A stretch of 64,000 nucleotides of DNA from Elymus sibiricus (taxonomy: Eukaryota; Streptophyta; Magnoliopsida; Poales; Poaceae). How positions within the stretch are numbered: position 1 is the first letter of the stretch; each line of letters starts with the position of its first letter. Of this stretch, positions 1 to 12,039 are shown one piece after another. Both the position numbers and the translations under genes were made by a program. The notes under the pieces were generated by a model that was given only the letters and a program-made list of their open reading frames with translations, had not been told where the DNA came from and ran no database searches. The stretch is from the NCBI GenBank assembly GCA_039707655.1, contig CM077676.1:80585395-80649394 (forward strand), in the 5' to 3' direction.

Positions 1-2224
1 CTGGAATTTTAATTCTGTACTGGAGCATCAGAAAAATCTGAAATTTTTACACAGTATTGGTATATGCCCGTTGTCCTAATTTTTCAGAATTTTTGGAGTT
101 ACATAAGTATAGCTTTTAAATAGATCTTTACAGACTGTTCTGTTTTAGACAAATTCTGTTTTTGTTGCATAGTTTGCTTATTTTGATGAATCTATGGATC
201 GTATCGGGGGGTATGAGTCATGGAGAAATTGGAGTACAGTAGCATTATGCCAATATTAAATATGAATCAATTTACTACAGTACTTAAAGTTAAAGATTTA
301 TTTGTTATACTAACGGATCTCACGAAGGTTTTGTTGAGTTTTGTGTGATTGAAGTTTTCACGTTTTGGGTGAGATCACGATAGATGAAGGAATAAAGAGT
401 GGCAAGAGCCTAAGCTTGGGGATTCCCAAGGCACCCCAAGGTAATATTCAAGGAATACTCAAGCGTCTAAGCTTGGGGATGCCCCGGAAGGCATCCCCTC
501 TTTCTTCTACCAACTATCGGTAATTTTACTTGGACCTATATTTTTATTCGTCACATATTATGTGTTTTACTTGGAGCGTCGTGTATTATATGAGTCTTTG
601 CTTTGTTTTCTTTTTAGTTTGTCAAAATCATCTTTGCTGGACACACCTATTTGAGAGAGCCACACGTTTATCATGATTTATTAGAATACTCTATGTGCTT
701 CACTTAAATCTTTTGAGCTAGGCAGTTGCTCTAGTGCTTCACTTAAATCTTTTTGAGCATGGCGGTGGCTATATTTTGAAGAAATATTTGAACTCTCATG
801 CTTCACTTATATTATTTTGAGAGTTTATAAAGATTAAATTTTGAAGAAATATTTGCACTCTCATGCTTCACTTATATCTTTTTGAGAGTTGACAATAGTA
901 ATGGTAATTTGCACAAGATATGAATTTGGTCCCAAAGTGATGAATATTCAAGAGGGATATAATAAAAACTTTCATGAAAGATCATTGGATATGATAAGTT
1001 TGATTCCTTGCAATAGTTTTGCGATATGGAGATGATAATATGTGAGTCATGTTAGTGAGTAATTGTGATTTAGTAAGAATATTGGTGTTAAGGTTTGTGA
1101 TTCCCTATGCATGCACATAAAGTCAATAGTTATGCAATGAGATTATATCCTACTTATGGTGCATTATTCGGTGTTAGTTATGTTCAATGCATGTTTATGA
1201 CCGTTTTCGCTTTTTGGTTGGTTGCTTCTCAATCTATTTGCTAGCCTTCATATTGTACTAAGCGGGAATACTGCTTGTGCATCCAACTCCTTAAACCCAA
1301 GTTATGCCAAATGAGTCCACCATACCTACCTATATGCGGTATTTCGTTGCCGTTCCAAGTAAATTTGCATGTGCCAACTCTAATTTTCAAAATAATTTTC
1401 CGTTTTGTGTGCCCGTACCGCTCATGAAACAGCAAGGGGTGGCCAATATTTTCCATGCTAGGTGTGTTATTCTCACAATGAGTGTTTATTCACTTGTCAT
1501 TGCACGAGAGAGTGGTAGGTAATAGGGATGCCCAGTCCCGAAATGAAAAAAATTTAATATGTTGATAATAATAAATTCCTTGGAAAGTGTTGGTATGGAG
1601 GGCACCCGTGGATATGGCTAGCCATGGATTGTGAAAGAATGGTGGAAAGGAAATAAACTTTATTTTTTGTTTGGGAACTGCCTATAATGTGTCTAGCATG
1701 GAAGATATTGGGAATTCTCGGTCGTTTTCGTTGACAGGAAAAGCATGCTCTCAAAATAATTTTATCTCTCTAATTTAAGCTTTGAGCTCTTGCACCTCTG
1801 CAAATCCATGCTTCCCTCTGCGAAGGGCCTATCTATTTACTTTTATGCAATTTTTATTTTTACTTTGAGTTTCCATCTTCTCTTATAAAGCACCAACAAT
1901 AGAGCACTATTGTCATACTTGTGCATTGTGTGTAGCTAATGTTGAGTGTGTTTCATGAATGGATCAATGATTGAGCATAATGGGCTAGGGATAGCTTTCT
2001 TTAGCGTTGATATTTTGAAAGGCATGGTTGCTTGTTAGTATGCTTGAGTATTTATGTCTTCATGTCAAACTATAGACTATTGCTTTGAATCATTCAAGTC
2101 CAAATGTCCATGCTATAAATGAAAAGAGTATATGATGAATATGATAGGTAGCATTTCACATCAAAAATTCTGTTTTTATCATTCACCTACTCGAGAACGA
2201 GCAGGAATTAAGCTTGGGGATGCT
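1..2224 (+). mobile_element. Athila-type Gag-only element, unit 1: 3' internal non-coding region
   Basis: This is the part of the element between its Gag-like ORF (upstream of the window in this unit) and the 3' LTR. It matches 26120-28343 in unit 2. I see no convincing coding sequence; short ORFs here lack family motifs. It contains the G-rich segment gcttggggatgcc in duplicate (412-500) and a cluster of small hairpins (about 690-890). It ends in a purine-rich stretch, aattaagcttggggatgct, directly before the LTR, which fits a polypurine tract. The long 3' untranslated interior is usual for non-autonomous Athila-type elements of Triticeae. Confidence 0.8.
690..890. repeat. Four imperfect hairpin repeats in the Athila-type interior, unit 1
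   Basis: The core TGCTTCACTTA followed by T-rich sequence and GAG occurs four times, near 695, 735, 800 and 863. The last two copies are bounded by ACTCTCA and TGAGAGT, so each can fold into a short stem-loop. The same cluster lies at about 26809-27009 in unit 2. The function is unknown. Confidence 0.7.
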
Positions 2225-3032
2225 TGATACGTCTCCAACGTATCTATAATATTTTATTGTTCCATGCTATTATAGTATCAATCTTGGATGTTTTATATAC
2301 ATTTACAAGCAATTATATATCATTTTTTGGGACTAACCTATTAACTTAGTGCCCAGTGCCAGTTGCTGTTTTTTGCCTGTTTTTGGTTTTCCAGAATATC
2401 AGTACCAAACGAATTCCAAATGCCACGAAACTTCGTGGAGATTTTTTTTCTGGACATTAGAGCCACTAGAAGCTTCGAGAGAGGGCCAGAAGACAGAGGA
2501 GGTGGCCACGAGCCACCAGGGTGCGCCCCAGGGGGGGGTGGTGCGCCCTGGTGCCTCGTGGGCCCACCTCTGCTTCGTTTGACCTAATTCCACCTCTATA
2601 AATTCTCAAAAATTGGGAAACCAACAGAGGAGTCCACGAAATACTTTTTCCGCCGCCGCAAGTTCCTGTTCTCGAGAGATCCCATCTGGAGGCCTTTTCC
2701 GGCACTCTGCCGGAGGGGGATTCGATCATGGAGGGGCTCTACATCAACCTTGATGCCCTTCCGATGATGCGTGAGTAGTTTACCACAGGCCTTTGGGTCC
2801 ATAGTTAGTATCTAGATGGCTTCTTCTCTCTTTTTGATCTTCAATACAATGTTCTCCTCGATGTTCTTGGAGTTCTATCCGATGTAATCACGTTTTGCGG
2901 TGTGTTTGTTGGGATCCGATGAATTGTGAGGTACTATCAGATTATCCATGAATATTATTTGAGTTTTCTCTAAACTCTTTTATGCATGATTGTTATAGCT
3001 TCGTATTTCTCTCTGATCTATTGATTTGGTTT
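2225..3032 (+). mobile_element. Athila-type 3' LTR, truncated, unit 1
   Basis: The LTR begins TGATACGTCTCC after the purine tract. It aligns with 28344-29150 and, from 2453 on, with the 5' LTR copy at 23782-24360. It stops abruptly at about 3032, where the sequence becomes Tekay gag. The missing middle part corresponds to about 24361-24905 of the other LTR, and the LTR tail reappears at 51880-52088 on the far side of the Tekay element. The full LTR would be about 1565 bp. Confidence 0.88.
2595..2603 (+). promoter_or_regulatory. Probable TATA box in Athila-type LTR, unit 1
   Basis: TCTATAAAT follows a conserved cctaattccacc segment. It sits at the same LTR position in four copies (2595, 23922, 28713, 59368), which supports a core promoter role. 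Activity is not shown. Confidence 0.5.
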
Positions 3033-6000
3033 GGCCTTCGAGATGGAGTCTGCAAATGTCGCCCCTGACAACCTTGTCACTTTCGCATCCTACTTCTTGA
3101 AGGGTGCCGCTACTGAATGGTGGTCCACCCACAGGCGTTCACTACCTGAGGGGACAGTCATCACCTGGATCGAGTTTCAGGCTGCCTTCCGTGCTCGTTA
3201 CATTCCTCAGGGAATCATGGACCGGAAGAAGACAGAGTTTCGTAACCTCACTCAGGGCAATAAGTCTGTCGAAGCTTATCAGCGGGAGTTTCTTAACCTG
3301 TCCCGCTATGCTGAAGAGGACATTCCAACTGATGCTTGTAGGCAGGAGAAATTCCGTAGTGGACTCCACCCAGACCTCAAGCTTGCACTTGCTGCTCAAG
3401 ACTTCACCGACTTTGCCACCCTCGTGAACAAGGCTATTCTGGTGGAGACCGCTCAGATGGAGCACAAGGAGTCACAGAAGCGCCACCGTGATATTGGCTC
3501 ATCTTCGAGCTCAGGACAAAGGCGTAAGATCCGGATTCCCAACAGCATGTACCGTCCAACTGCCCATGCGCCAAGGCCCTCCTATGCTGCACCTCGTCTG
3601 CCTCCTCCACCACCGAGGCAGCCGAGAGTTCAAGCTGCTCCACCACGTGCTGCTCCTCTTCGTCCTGAAGATGGTCTGTGTTTCAAGTGTCGCAAACCAG
3701 GTCACCATGCCAAGGATTACCGTCAGAATCAGAACCAGTTGGCACTTCCTGCTAATGGCCGTGGCAATGGTCGTGGCAACAACCAGACCCGCAACTATAA
3801 TACTGGGTCTTCTGCTTATGGTCGTGGACATGCTTGCAACATTGACATTGAAGAAGTTCAGGATCAACCTGCTACTGTGATGGGTACCCTTCTCGTTAAC
3901 TCAGTACCCACTTCTGTTTTATTTGATTCAGGAGCATCACATTCATTCATCTCTGGAAAATTTGCATTCATGCATGGCATTCATTATGAAAAGATGCATA
4001 CTCCACTAGTCGTTAGTACTCCCGGAGCCCATTGTCATGCTGACATGATGGCACATAATGTCACCGTCGAAATTGGAGGATTGGAATTCCTTGCCTCCCC
4101 CATTGTTCTGAAGTCGTCCACCATAGATCTCATTCTGGGAATGGATTGGTTGAAAGCTCACATTGCGTCGATCAATTGTGCCACCAAAGCCGTTCAACTT
4201 CTTCATCCCTCCGATGAGATAGTGAACTACACCGCCCGAATTACCCGGAATGCCGAAGCTCAGATATATGCTCTGAATGTTTTGAATGCCTCACCTCTTG
4301 AGGGAATTGAGAACGTTCCAGTCGTTCGCGATTTTCCGGACGTCTTTCCGGAAGAACTTCCAGGAATACCCCCGGCTAGAGCTGTCGAGTTCGTCATCGA
4401 CTTGAAACCTGGCACTACCCCTATTGCGAAGCATCCCTATAAGATGCCTCCGCATGAACTTCTGGAGCTTAAGGAAGAAATTGACAAGTCGCTTAAAAAG
4501 GGTTTCATCCGTCCCAGTTCCTCTGCCTGGGGAGCACCTTCTCTCTTTGTTAAGAAGAAGGATGGAACTAACCGATTGGTCCAGGACTATCGGCCTATTA
4601 ACCAAGCAACAATCCAGAACAAATATCCACTTCCCTGGATCAACGATCTTTATGATCAGGTTGCTGGATCCTCTGTGTTATCTAAACTCGACTTAAGGTT
4701 GGGTTATCATCAGATCCGAGTTCGTAAGGAGGATATTCCGAAAACCGCTTTCGTTACTCGTTATGGATCTTACGAGTACACCGTTATGTCCTTCGGATTA
4801 ACCAATGCTCCAGCAACCTTCTCTCGATTAATGAATTATATCTTCATGGATTACCTCGACAAATTCATTGTGGTTTATTTGGATGATATTCTTATATTTT
4901 CCAAGAACGAAGAAGAACACGCCTTACATCTTCGACTTGTATTGGAGAAACTTCGAGAACATCAACTATATGCCAAATTCTCCAAGTGTGAATTCTGGTT
5001 ATCTGAGGTGACTTATCTTGGCCACGTGATTTCCAAAGATGGCATCGCTGTTAACCCAGAACGAGTTCATGCTATTCTTGACTGGACTCCCCCGAAGAAT
5101 GTCAAGCAAGTCAGGAGTTTTCTCGGTCTCGCTAGCTATTGCCGCCGATTCGTCGAGAACTTCTCCAAGATTGCTAAGCCGTTGACTGATCTGCTCCACA
5201 AAGGTGTTAAATTTGAGTGGACAGAAAAGTGCCAGGAAAGCTTTCAGCCACTTAAAGATAAGTTGACATCTGCCCCAGTGCTAGCACCCCCAGATTCCCA
5301 AAAGGACTTTGTGATATATTGCGACACATCCCGTCAAGGATTAGGCTATGTCCTAATGCAAGAGCGCAAAGTAATTGCTTATGGCTCTCGCCAATTGTGT
5401 CCTCATGAGGAAAATTATCCAGTACATGATCTCGAGCTTGCTGCAGTTATTTATGCCTTGAAGCTATGGCGACATTACCTTCTCGGTAATCGTTGCGAGA
5501 TATACACGGACCACCAGAGTTTGAAGTATCTGTACACCCAACCAAATCTGAACCTTCGTCAACAGAGATGGCTCGAGACAATAGCCGATTATGACATGAA
5601 TATTTCTTATACCCCTGGCAAGGCTAATGTAATGGCCGATGCCTTGAGTCGCAAGGCTTATTGCAACAACCTCATGGTTCAGGAAGCGCAACCTAGGCTT
5701 TATGAAGAACTTCGCAAGTTGAACCTTCACATTGTTCCACAGGGTCATCTCAATACCCTGGTTGTTGAATCAGAGCTCGATGACCTCATCAAGCATATAC
5801 AGAAGGCTGACTCTGAGGTCGAGAAAATTAAGCGAGATATCAAAAGGGGAAAGCCCTTATTCTTCACCATTGCTACTGATGGCGCCTTGTACTTCAAAAA
5901 CCGCTTAGTGGTTCCTAGAACGGGACACCTGAATCTGACCCCGCGCGTCATGAAAGAAGCTCATGATACGCCTCTTTCAATTCACCCTGGTAGTACCAAG

Positions 6001-6453
6001 ATGTACCAAGACATCCGACAGAGATATTTGTGGCCTGATATGAAGCGAGATATTGCTCAGTATGTCGCTGAGTGTGACGTTTGCCGTCGCATCAAAGCAG
6101 AACATCAAAGGCCTGCTGGACTTCTGCAACCACTTGATATTCTTGAATGGAAATGGGACAAAGTTGAAATGGAGTTCATTACTGGTTTTCCCAGATCGCA
6201 AAAGGGTCATGATGCTATCTTCGTCGTCATTGATCGATTCTCAAAGGTTGCTCACTTTCTGCCAGTCAAGGAGACAATCACTGCTAGTCAGTTAGCAGAC
6301 TTGTATGTTTCCAGAATCGTGTCACTCCACGGTATTCCGTTGGAAATCAGCTCAGATCGTGGCAGCCTCTTTACCTCAAGATTTTGGAACAGTTTCCAGG
6401 AAGCTATGGGAACTCATCTGTCCTTCAGCATCGCTTTTCACCCCCAGTCCTAG
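3031..6453 (+). pseudogene. Tekay Gag-Pol, first part: gag, protease, RT, RNase H, integrase N-part (unit 1)
   Basis: This is one open frame of 1140 codons; the first ATG is at 3043, but the true N-terminus is deleted. Residues 10-140 match retrotransposon Gag. A zinc knuckle at 217-230 has C, C and H, but its last Cys is Tyr. The protease DSGA is at 299-302. Reverse transcriptase spans about 440-640 with YLDD at 616-619. RNase H is at about 757-873. The integrase zinc-binding region (HPGS... CDVC) is near 985-1020 and its core follows. The first catalytic Asp of the core appears as Glu (MEFITGFP). A TAG at 6451-6453 stops translation just before the segment with the third catalytic acid; the frame then continues to the CACTA insertion at 6528. 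It is not functional as it stands. Confidence 0.93.
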
Positions 6454-6527
6454 GGACAGGTGGAACGAGTCAATCAAGTGCTTGAAGATATGCTTCGAGC
6501 TTGTGTCATCTCATTCGGTAAGAAATG

Positions 6528-6860
6528 CACTACAAGAATCTTGTTAATCCATGACGGATTCAATCTGTCACGGAACAGTGGGAAACCGTCATGGAGGGAG
6601 GCCTGTGACGGACTTAGAATCCGTCATGTATATCGTGTCATAATTTGACAACTGTACCATCATGACGGTTCCTGACCATCACCGATTAGTCCCCAGGCCC
6701 GCCGTAGGCCCGGGCCTCTGTGACAGACTAATCCGTCAGGGGTTGACATGATGTGGCAGCAACATGGTCCTGACATGGCATCTATGTGGCGCCAGCATGG
6801 GTCTGACGTGGCATCTACTTGGCGCCAACATGGTATCTACGTGGCGCCAGCGTGGCCTTC
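6528..6860. repeat. CACTA left terminal inverted repeat and subterminal repeats, unit 1
   Basis: The imperfect inverted repeat covers about 33 bp from CACTACAAGAA. It is followed by several TGACGG, CCGTCA and GTGACGG copies, then by short direct repeats of the form gacatggcatctatgtggcgcc (three variants, about 6770-6850). Such subterminal arrays bind the transposase in studied CACTA elements; here this is inferred. Confidence 0.75.
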
Positions 6861-8736
6861 AGCCCAATAATGTTTTGGCCCACTTATTTCTGTCTAGCCC
6901 GGCCCAATAAGGCCCAACAGGAAAATCTAGGCTTATGATATTCACCCAATTAAAAAACAATCCATTCATCCATCAGCCCAGCTAGCACAACAAACTTACA
7001 CAGCTCAATTATTTTGATGTACCAAGCCCATAATTTGGCCCATCCATTACCCTTTCTAAAAAATATATTTCGTCCATTACAACAAGAATCCTAGATGACA
7101 TCACTAAAGCCACATTGGGAACATTTACAAACGTATATAGAGATACAAGTTCATCCAGGAGTACAACAAGTATGTATTGGCCTTTTGTGAAGAGCGAGGT
7201 GAGCCTCTCCACAAGTTCTTCCCTCACATCTGCAAGAATCATTCTTCCTGCAAACAACAATTAACAAAAACAATCAATTAATTTGTTGAGGAAGGGAAAA
7301 AATATCAAGTGCACAGAATTCTTGTCTGTTTGGGTGGTGCCAAACCGCCAACAGAAACAATGTCAAAATTGCATAGTTGTATTTTATTTTGGGTCTCTTT
7401 CATATGACCTGGAGTAAGCCCCTGAATATGTTGCCACTTATAAAACGAGATTTTCACTGCCCATTGCTATTGGTCCTATGAATGTGAGAACCAATGCACT
7501 TGTTTGGCAACAGAAGTGTGTAATCAGCAACCACCCTTATTTCAGAATACCATACCAAGAAAATAAATTAAACATGAACACTGACTTCACGTTTCATCTA
7601 ATAATCCGACCAAGCATCATCACCACACCATAAGTTTACAAGTTAGAGTGTATATATGCGTCAAATCGATTTAAAGCAGCGGACAGACCTCGTTGAAACG
7701 TGTACTGCCTAATCCCAAGGGCAACCGGCCCAAATCAGAGTTTGCTCAGTTGAGAAAAAATGAGGTTGCTCAACCATTCACCCCTCCCATCAAAATGTAA
7801 ACAAACCAAACAAAGAGGCCATGAACAACTAGTGTGATAGACAGGAGCAGTAAATGTATCAAACGAGGCGGGGATGGAATTTTAAGTAGTAGAAGCAGCA
7901 AGGTTACGAAACCGTACCTGATAAAACAAATTGAACCAAACAGTGCTGCATAATAATAAAAACTGAACATTCAAACGGGATGCTCCAGTTTCAGTCAGAG
8001 TTCAGCCAAATTGACACATACAAACTGAACAAAAACATGGTGCTTATTCATATGTATGTACAGATGCAAGTGATATCAGGTTTAGTCAGATTTCAATCAT
8101 ATGCACAAGCAAATTGAACATCCAAAGCTGTGTATTGAACCAAACTGAACCAATAAGTAGTGCACACTAATAAAAACTGAACATCCAGTTTCAGTCAAAG
8201 CTGTACAATTGCAAGTGTCAGCCAGATTTACATGAAGCTAATTATCTCTTACAAAAAAAAGTTTTGGCTGTAGAATCAGTGGCGTTGCATGGATGAAGAT
8301 GCCTGCATATATGGTCATACATGTAGGTAAAAGAAATGGACCCCTTTTACAGGAACATTCCGTGCTTGGTTACTAACTGAACATGCAGCTTCATACTTCA
8401 CTACTGCTCATCTCTGAAACTGTGCGTGTGTGTATCTCTAAAACATTTTGTGCTTTGTTTGCTCCTACGTTCCAGAAAGTACAGAGATTGTGCTGGTGCT
8501 TGAACCATACAGAGATGCCCCAGTTACAATTGTATCAAGCAATTTGTTTGAACCGACAAGTACTGCATACTAATGAAAATCGAACATCCAAACGTGATGC
8601 TTCAGTTTCAGTCAAGGTTCAACCAAATCGACACATATAAACTGAATCAAGACTTGATTTGTTTCATATATAGCTGCACAATTGCAAGTATCATCCAGAT
8701 TTGGGGTAGGGGGGGAGAAAGGGGAAGCTCACCATG

Positions 8737-8901
8737 CTAGGAGAGCAGGAGGACGCAGCCGTTGGTCCACGTGCTAGAGGATAGGAGGCCTTGCTGCTTC
8801 ACCTCCTCCGGCCAAGAGAGCTCGTCGGGGACGGCCGCGTCGAGGAGGACGACGTCCAGCACGCTGCCGGATGGGTGGAGAATGGGGTTCAGGGGCATTG
8901 C
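8737..8901 (-). pseudogene. Unidentified exon-like fragment inside CACTA, unit 1
   Basis: On the minus strand a pyrimidine-containing stretch ending CAG (8902-8904) precedes GCAATG. From the ATG at 8896-8898 there are 53 sense codons and a TAG at 8737-8739. The peptide starts MPLNPILHPSGSVLDVVLLD and contains WPEEVKQQGLL. The GC-rich, codon-like composition contrasts with the AT-rich flanks, and a GTGAGC donor-like site follows downstream. I do not recognise the protein. It looks like a captured exon in the same orientation as the glutaredoxin piece. It is also present in unit 2. Confidence 0.4.
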
Positions 8902-10091
8902 CTGCGCGTTAACAAACTTTAAGACAACCTAAAAAAAAAATCAAATGTGTACAGCATGGCACATACCCCAGCAACATGGGCCCGATGAGCTCATGTCTCA
9001 TGTATGAACTATTCTTCAATTATTTCTAAAGAATATATATTCTTTAATTAGTTTATCATTACATAGTGTTTTCCAATTACCATGCTCACTAATGGAAAAT
9101 TACAATTAATTGTAGAAGCAAGTCGGCTCAGGTTTCTGTACGAACAACACCATGACCATGGTCTCTGAGCTACAATTATCCTATGATATGAAATACTTCT
9201 TTTATAGGAAAAACATATAATCTTGATGGACTACATAGTGAATCTTGGGATTAATCCTTTTTATTAATTGATCATTTCTATTTTGTTAATATTTGTCGAT
9301 GCTTGTAGCAACGAGCCATCACAATCACTTTTAGTTATTTTTATTTATTAGATTACTTCCTGGAAAAGTCATGTTAGTAAGATAATGATTACATATTAAT
9401 TACCATGCTCCAAGCTTCATTAAATATCATGGTAAATAGAAGAAAACAATTAACACACAACGAACATGCGCAATATTTTCCTCGTGGAAGATGGACAATT
9501 ACGTGCCGCATAGCTGTGAGTCTTGGTCCTTTAACCAATCAATTGTTTAAAAACCTAGGGAGATACACTTGCAATGAGTTTGAGGACAGAATGTGATTTA
9601 TTTGGTTCTTCTATATTTCACTCAAACAAATTAGGATAACAGTTTGGTGGAATTGGCACATTGCTTTCATATTTCTTATCATGCACGAATTTTAAAATGG
9701 ATCAGATACAGATACGCTGGTTCCATGAAGTATCCGTGCATTCTAGCACTGGGGATACTATTGTTATAGTTTGATAACCATGGTGCAGAAGTGCTGGAGC
9801 ACACTTGGGTTCATGAGCCAACAGCAGGCAAAGTGATTTTCGTTACTCATAAGTAAATCTGGAAAAGAATTTGCAATGGTTTTCATCAGGTTATGGGATG
9901 GTAATTCACACTGAACATATATGTTAGATTAATGAATGAATTGGCATGCCCTGATGCTAAACAAAACAGGCTTCTCACAGAACCGATTCATACTCCAATA
10001 CCATGCACGTGTACTACCTGTAACAGAGCGTCTCGAAGTCCTAAACCATAATCATTGGAGAAGGAAAGGCAGAAAGCACAAATATACATAC

Positions 10092-10212
10092 CAACGGTGA
10101 TGCCGCAGCCGCCGAAGAACTCGCCGTCGATGTAGAGCCGCGGGAGTGTGGCCCGGCTGGAGTACTCCTTGAGCCTCTGATGGAGCGCCTCATTGGCAAG
10201 CACGTCGTGCAT
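10092..10212 (-). pseudogene. Captured monothiol glutaredoxin exon (GRXS14-like), unit 1
   Basis: The minus-strand frame reads LKEYSSRATLPRLYIDGEFF followed by GGCGITVG. Monothiol (CGFS-type) glutaredoxins have a strongly conserved segment of this kind, KEYSSWPTFPQLY(I)DGEF and GGCDI, in the C-terminal half of the fold that binds glutathione and an iron-sulfur cluster. Here the W-P pair is changed to R-A and the GGCDI Asp to Gly. The frame ends at a plausible GTATGT donor (10091-10086), so this is one exon. The CGFS active-site exon was not found nearby. It is a decayed fragment carried by the CACTA element, not a working gene. Confidence 0.72.
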
Positions 10213-11168
10213 CTCAGGGCACGTCCAACGAGCAAAGGATCGGCAACACAGTATATCTTAATTAAGAATGAAGCATGCAAGTATATCACAAAATCACGAT
10301 TAATCTGGCTACATCATAAAGACTGAGCAATAACATACCTTGAGAAGTACATCAGCTTTGGCTACAGCTTCAGAGATAACAAATTAAGTTGTGCGCCAAA
10401 GAGACCATAACCACTGGCTTCATTTCCTTGGAAGTAGAAATGCTACAAGACCAACTTCCAAGAAAACCATTCCTGAATTGTGAAACAGTACAAGCACATT
10501 AAGTCCATGAAAATGCCATATGAAGCATAGTTTGCCACACCTGCAATTTAAGCACTAAAATAACTAGCATACAAGAGTAAGACAAACAGCCAATAGACTA
10601 CACCATAACACATGAGGAACATTACTAACCATGGCATATGTCAAAATTCACATGCATAAGAGCAGGGGTTGCTTGTTCAGTCGTCCCTTGGGACAGTAGC
10701 ATTACTCAACACATATACATGAGATCTGAATCTAATTACCAGGCCAAATGATGTGTACTCAAAAATCTGAATTCAATATAAGGTCAATTTTAATGCACTC
10801 AAATCCAATACCAGACCAATTAATGTACTCAAAACAATATGAATCCAATACTAGGCCAATCTGAATCTAAGCAGAGCCAGATATGAAATTCATACTGACG
10901 AACCCCTCCTCGTATGCAAGGAAGAAGAGTGGACACATGGGACACATGGACAAAAAACATGATAAGGATTTATCTGTTTGCAGATTAAGGACACGACCAT
11001 GACATACAGACTTGCATTCTCTAACATGAACATATCTTCAAGTTCCAAAGTACCAAGAAACATAACCTATCTAGTGCACATGTACCCAGAAATATCTAAA
11101 CAGATAACCACTGACATCACCAACGAACTTTGACAGAATACAAATGAACCGCCGTCCAATTGACTAAC

Positions 11169-11830
11169 CTTGCCGTAGGTAAGATCAGAGCTTACAGGAG
11201 AGGAACCCACCCACGGAGATGATGACGAGGAGCAGCACATAAACGCAGGGTAGGAGGGCCCTGGCAAAGCCGAGGAGGCAGCGCCCGTCACGGCAGCGCG
11301 GTAGGCAGAAGGCGGTGGCCAGCTCCGTGGCGGCGGCGCCCCTGTACACTGCATCCATCAGCGCCATGTGTACCTCACCATAGCTCACCGCCAACTGAAG
11401 ATGGACCCGTGGCCGCCGCAAGGGACATTAGAGACATCTCATCAGCGTCGATCTGGTTGAGATGGCCAGCGCATAATGGGGATCGCCGCGGCACGTGCGC
11501 TGCTCGATTGCGACCCAGGAAGGCGGATTGATCTGCGCCGGGAGGTAATGGACGGCGTCGACCGTCGTCCAGCCGCAGTAGTCGAAGCCGCCGCCACCAC
11601 TGTCGCCGCAGCTCCAGGGCGTGATCTGGAATGGGGTGGGAGGTATGGGCTGGTGGCCGTGGCGGTGGGAAATATGGGGAGGGGGCGACGCATATAGAGG
11701 AGAGAAGAGAGGGCATCGATGGATCGGGACAGGTAAGGCCTGTTCTGCGGCGGCGGCGGCGCCGACGTGGAGCGGGAGGAGGAAGATTGGTGGAGTGGTG
11801 GCGGCTAAGGGGACGGGAGGAGAGAATGGG
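11169..11830 (-). pseudogene. GC-rich captured gene-like block with possible first exon, unit 1
   Basis: Read on the minus strand, the block starts with a CCCTAACCCTAA leader-like motif and stays GC-rich for about 660 bp. It ends at GGCAAG followed by GTTAGT, a reasonable splice donor (11168-11163). Several overlapping ORFs run through it. One (11421-11185) ends in a hydrophobic run, LLPCVYVLLLVIISVGGFL, that could be a membrane segment. I cannot assign a family or choose the true frame. It lies upstream, in the same orientation, of the glutaredoxin fragment, so it may supply the promoter and first exon of a chimeric transcript. Confidence 0.4.
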
Positions 11831-12039
11831 GAATTAGGGTTAGGTGTGTGTGTGGACTGTGGAGTTAAATGGGCTAGCTCGAAATTTTGCCACCTTGGCG
11901 CGTTGGCCACTTAAAATTTTGCATCTCCGCGCCCTCTCAAACTTCAGGCGCGTCCTTTTCTTTCCAATTTCTATATATCGTTGAATGACTGACTGACAAG
12001 TGGGCCAGATAAGTGGGCACAGCCGACACATCAGCAGAA

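Noticed and set aside
690..890. CRISPR-like array
   Set aside because: Copies are imperfect, spacing is irregular, and the context is a plant retrotransposon.
1241..1522. Opposing short ORFs around 1241-1522 and 27360-27641
   Set aside because: They lie in the non-coding Athila-type interior. The related minus-strand element (57180-57430) has the DNA similarity but does not keep the frames.
10092..10212. Functional host glutaredoxin gene
   Set aside because: Only one exon-sized piece is present, conserved W-P and Asp residues are changed, no CGFS motif is nearby, and it lies inside a transposon.
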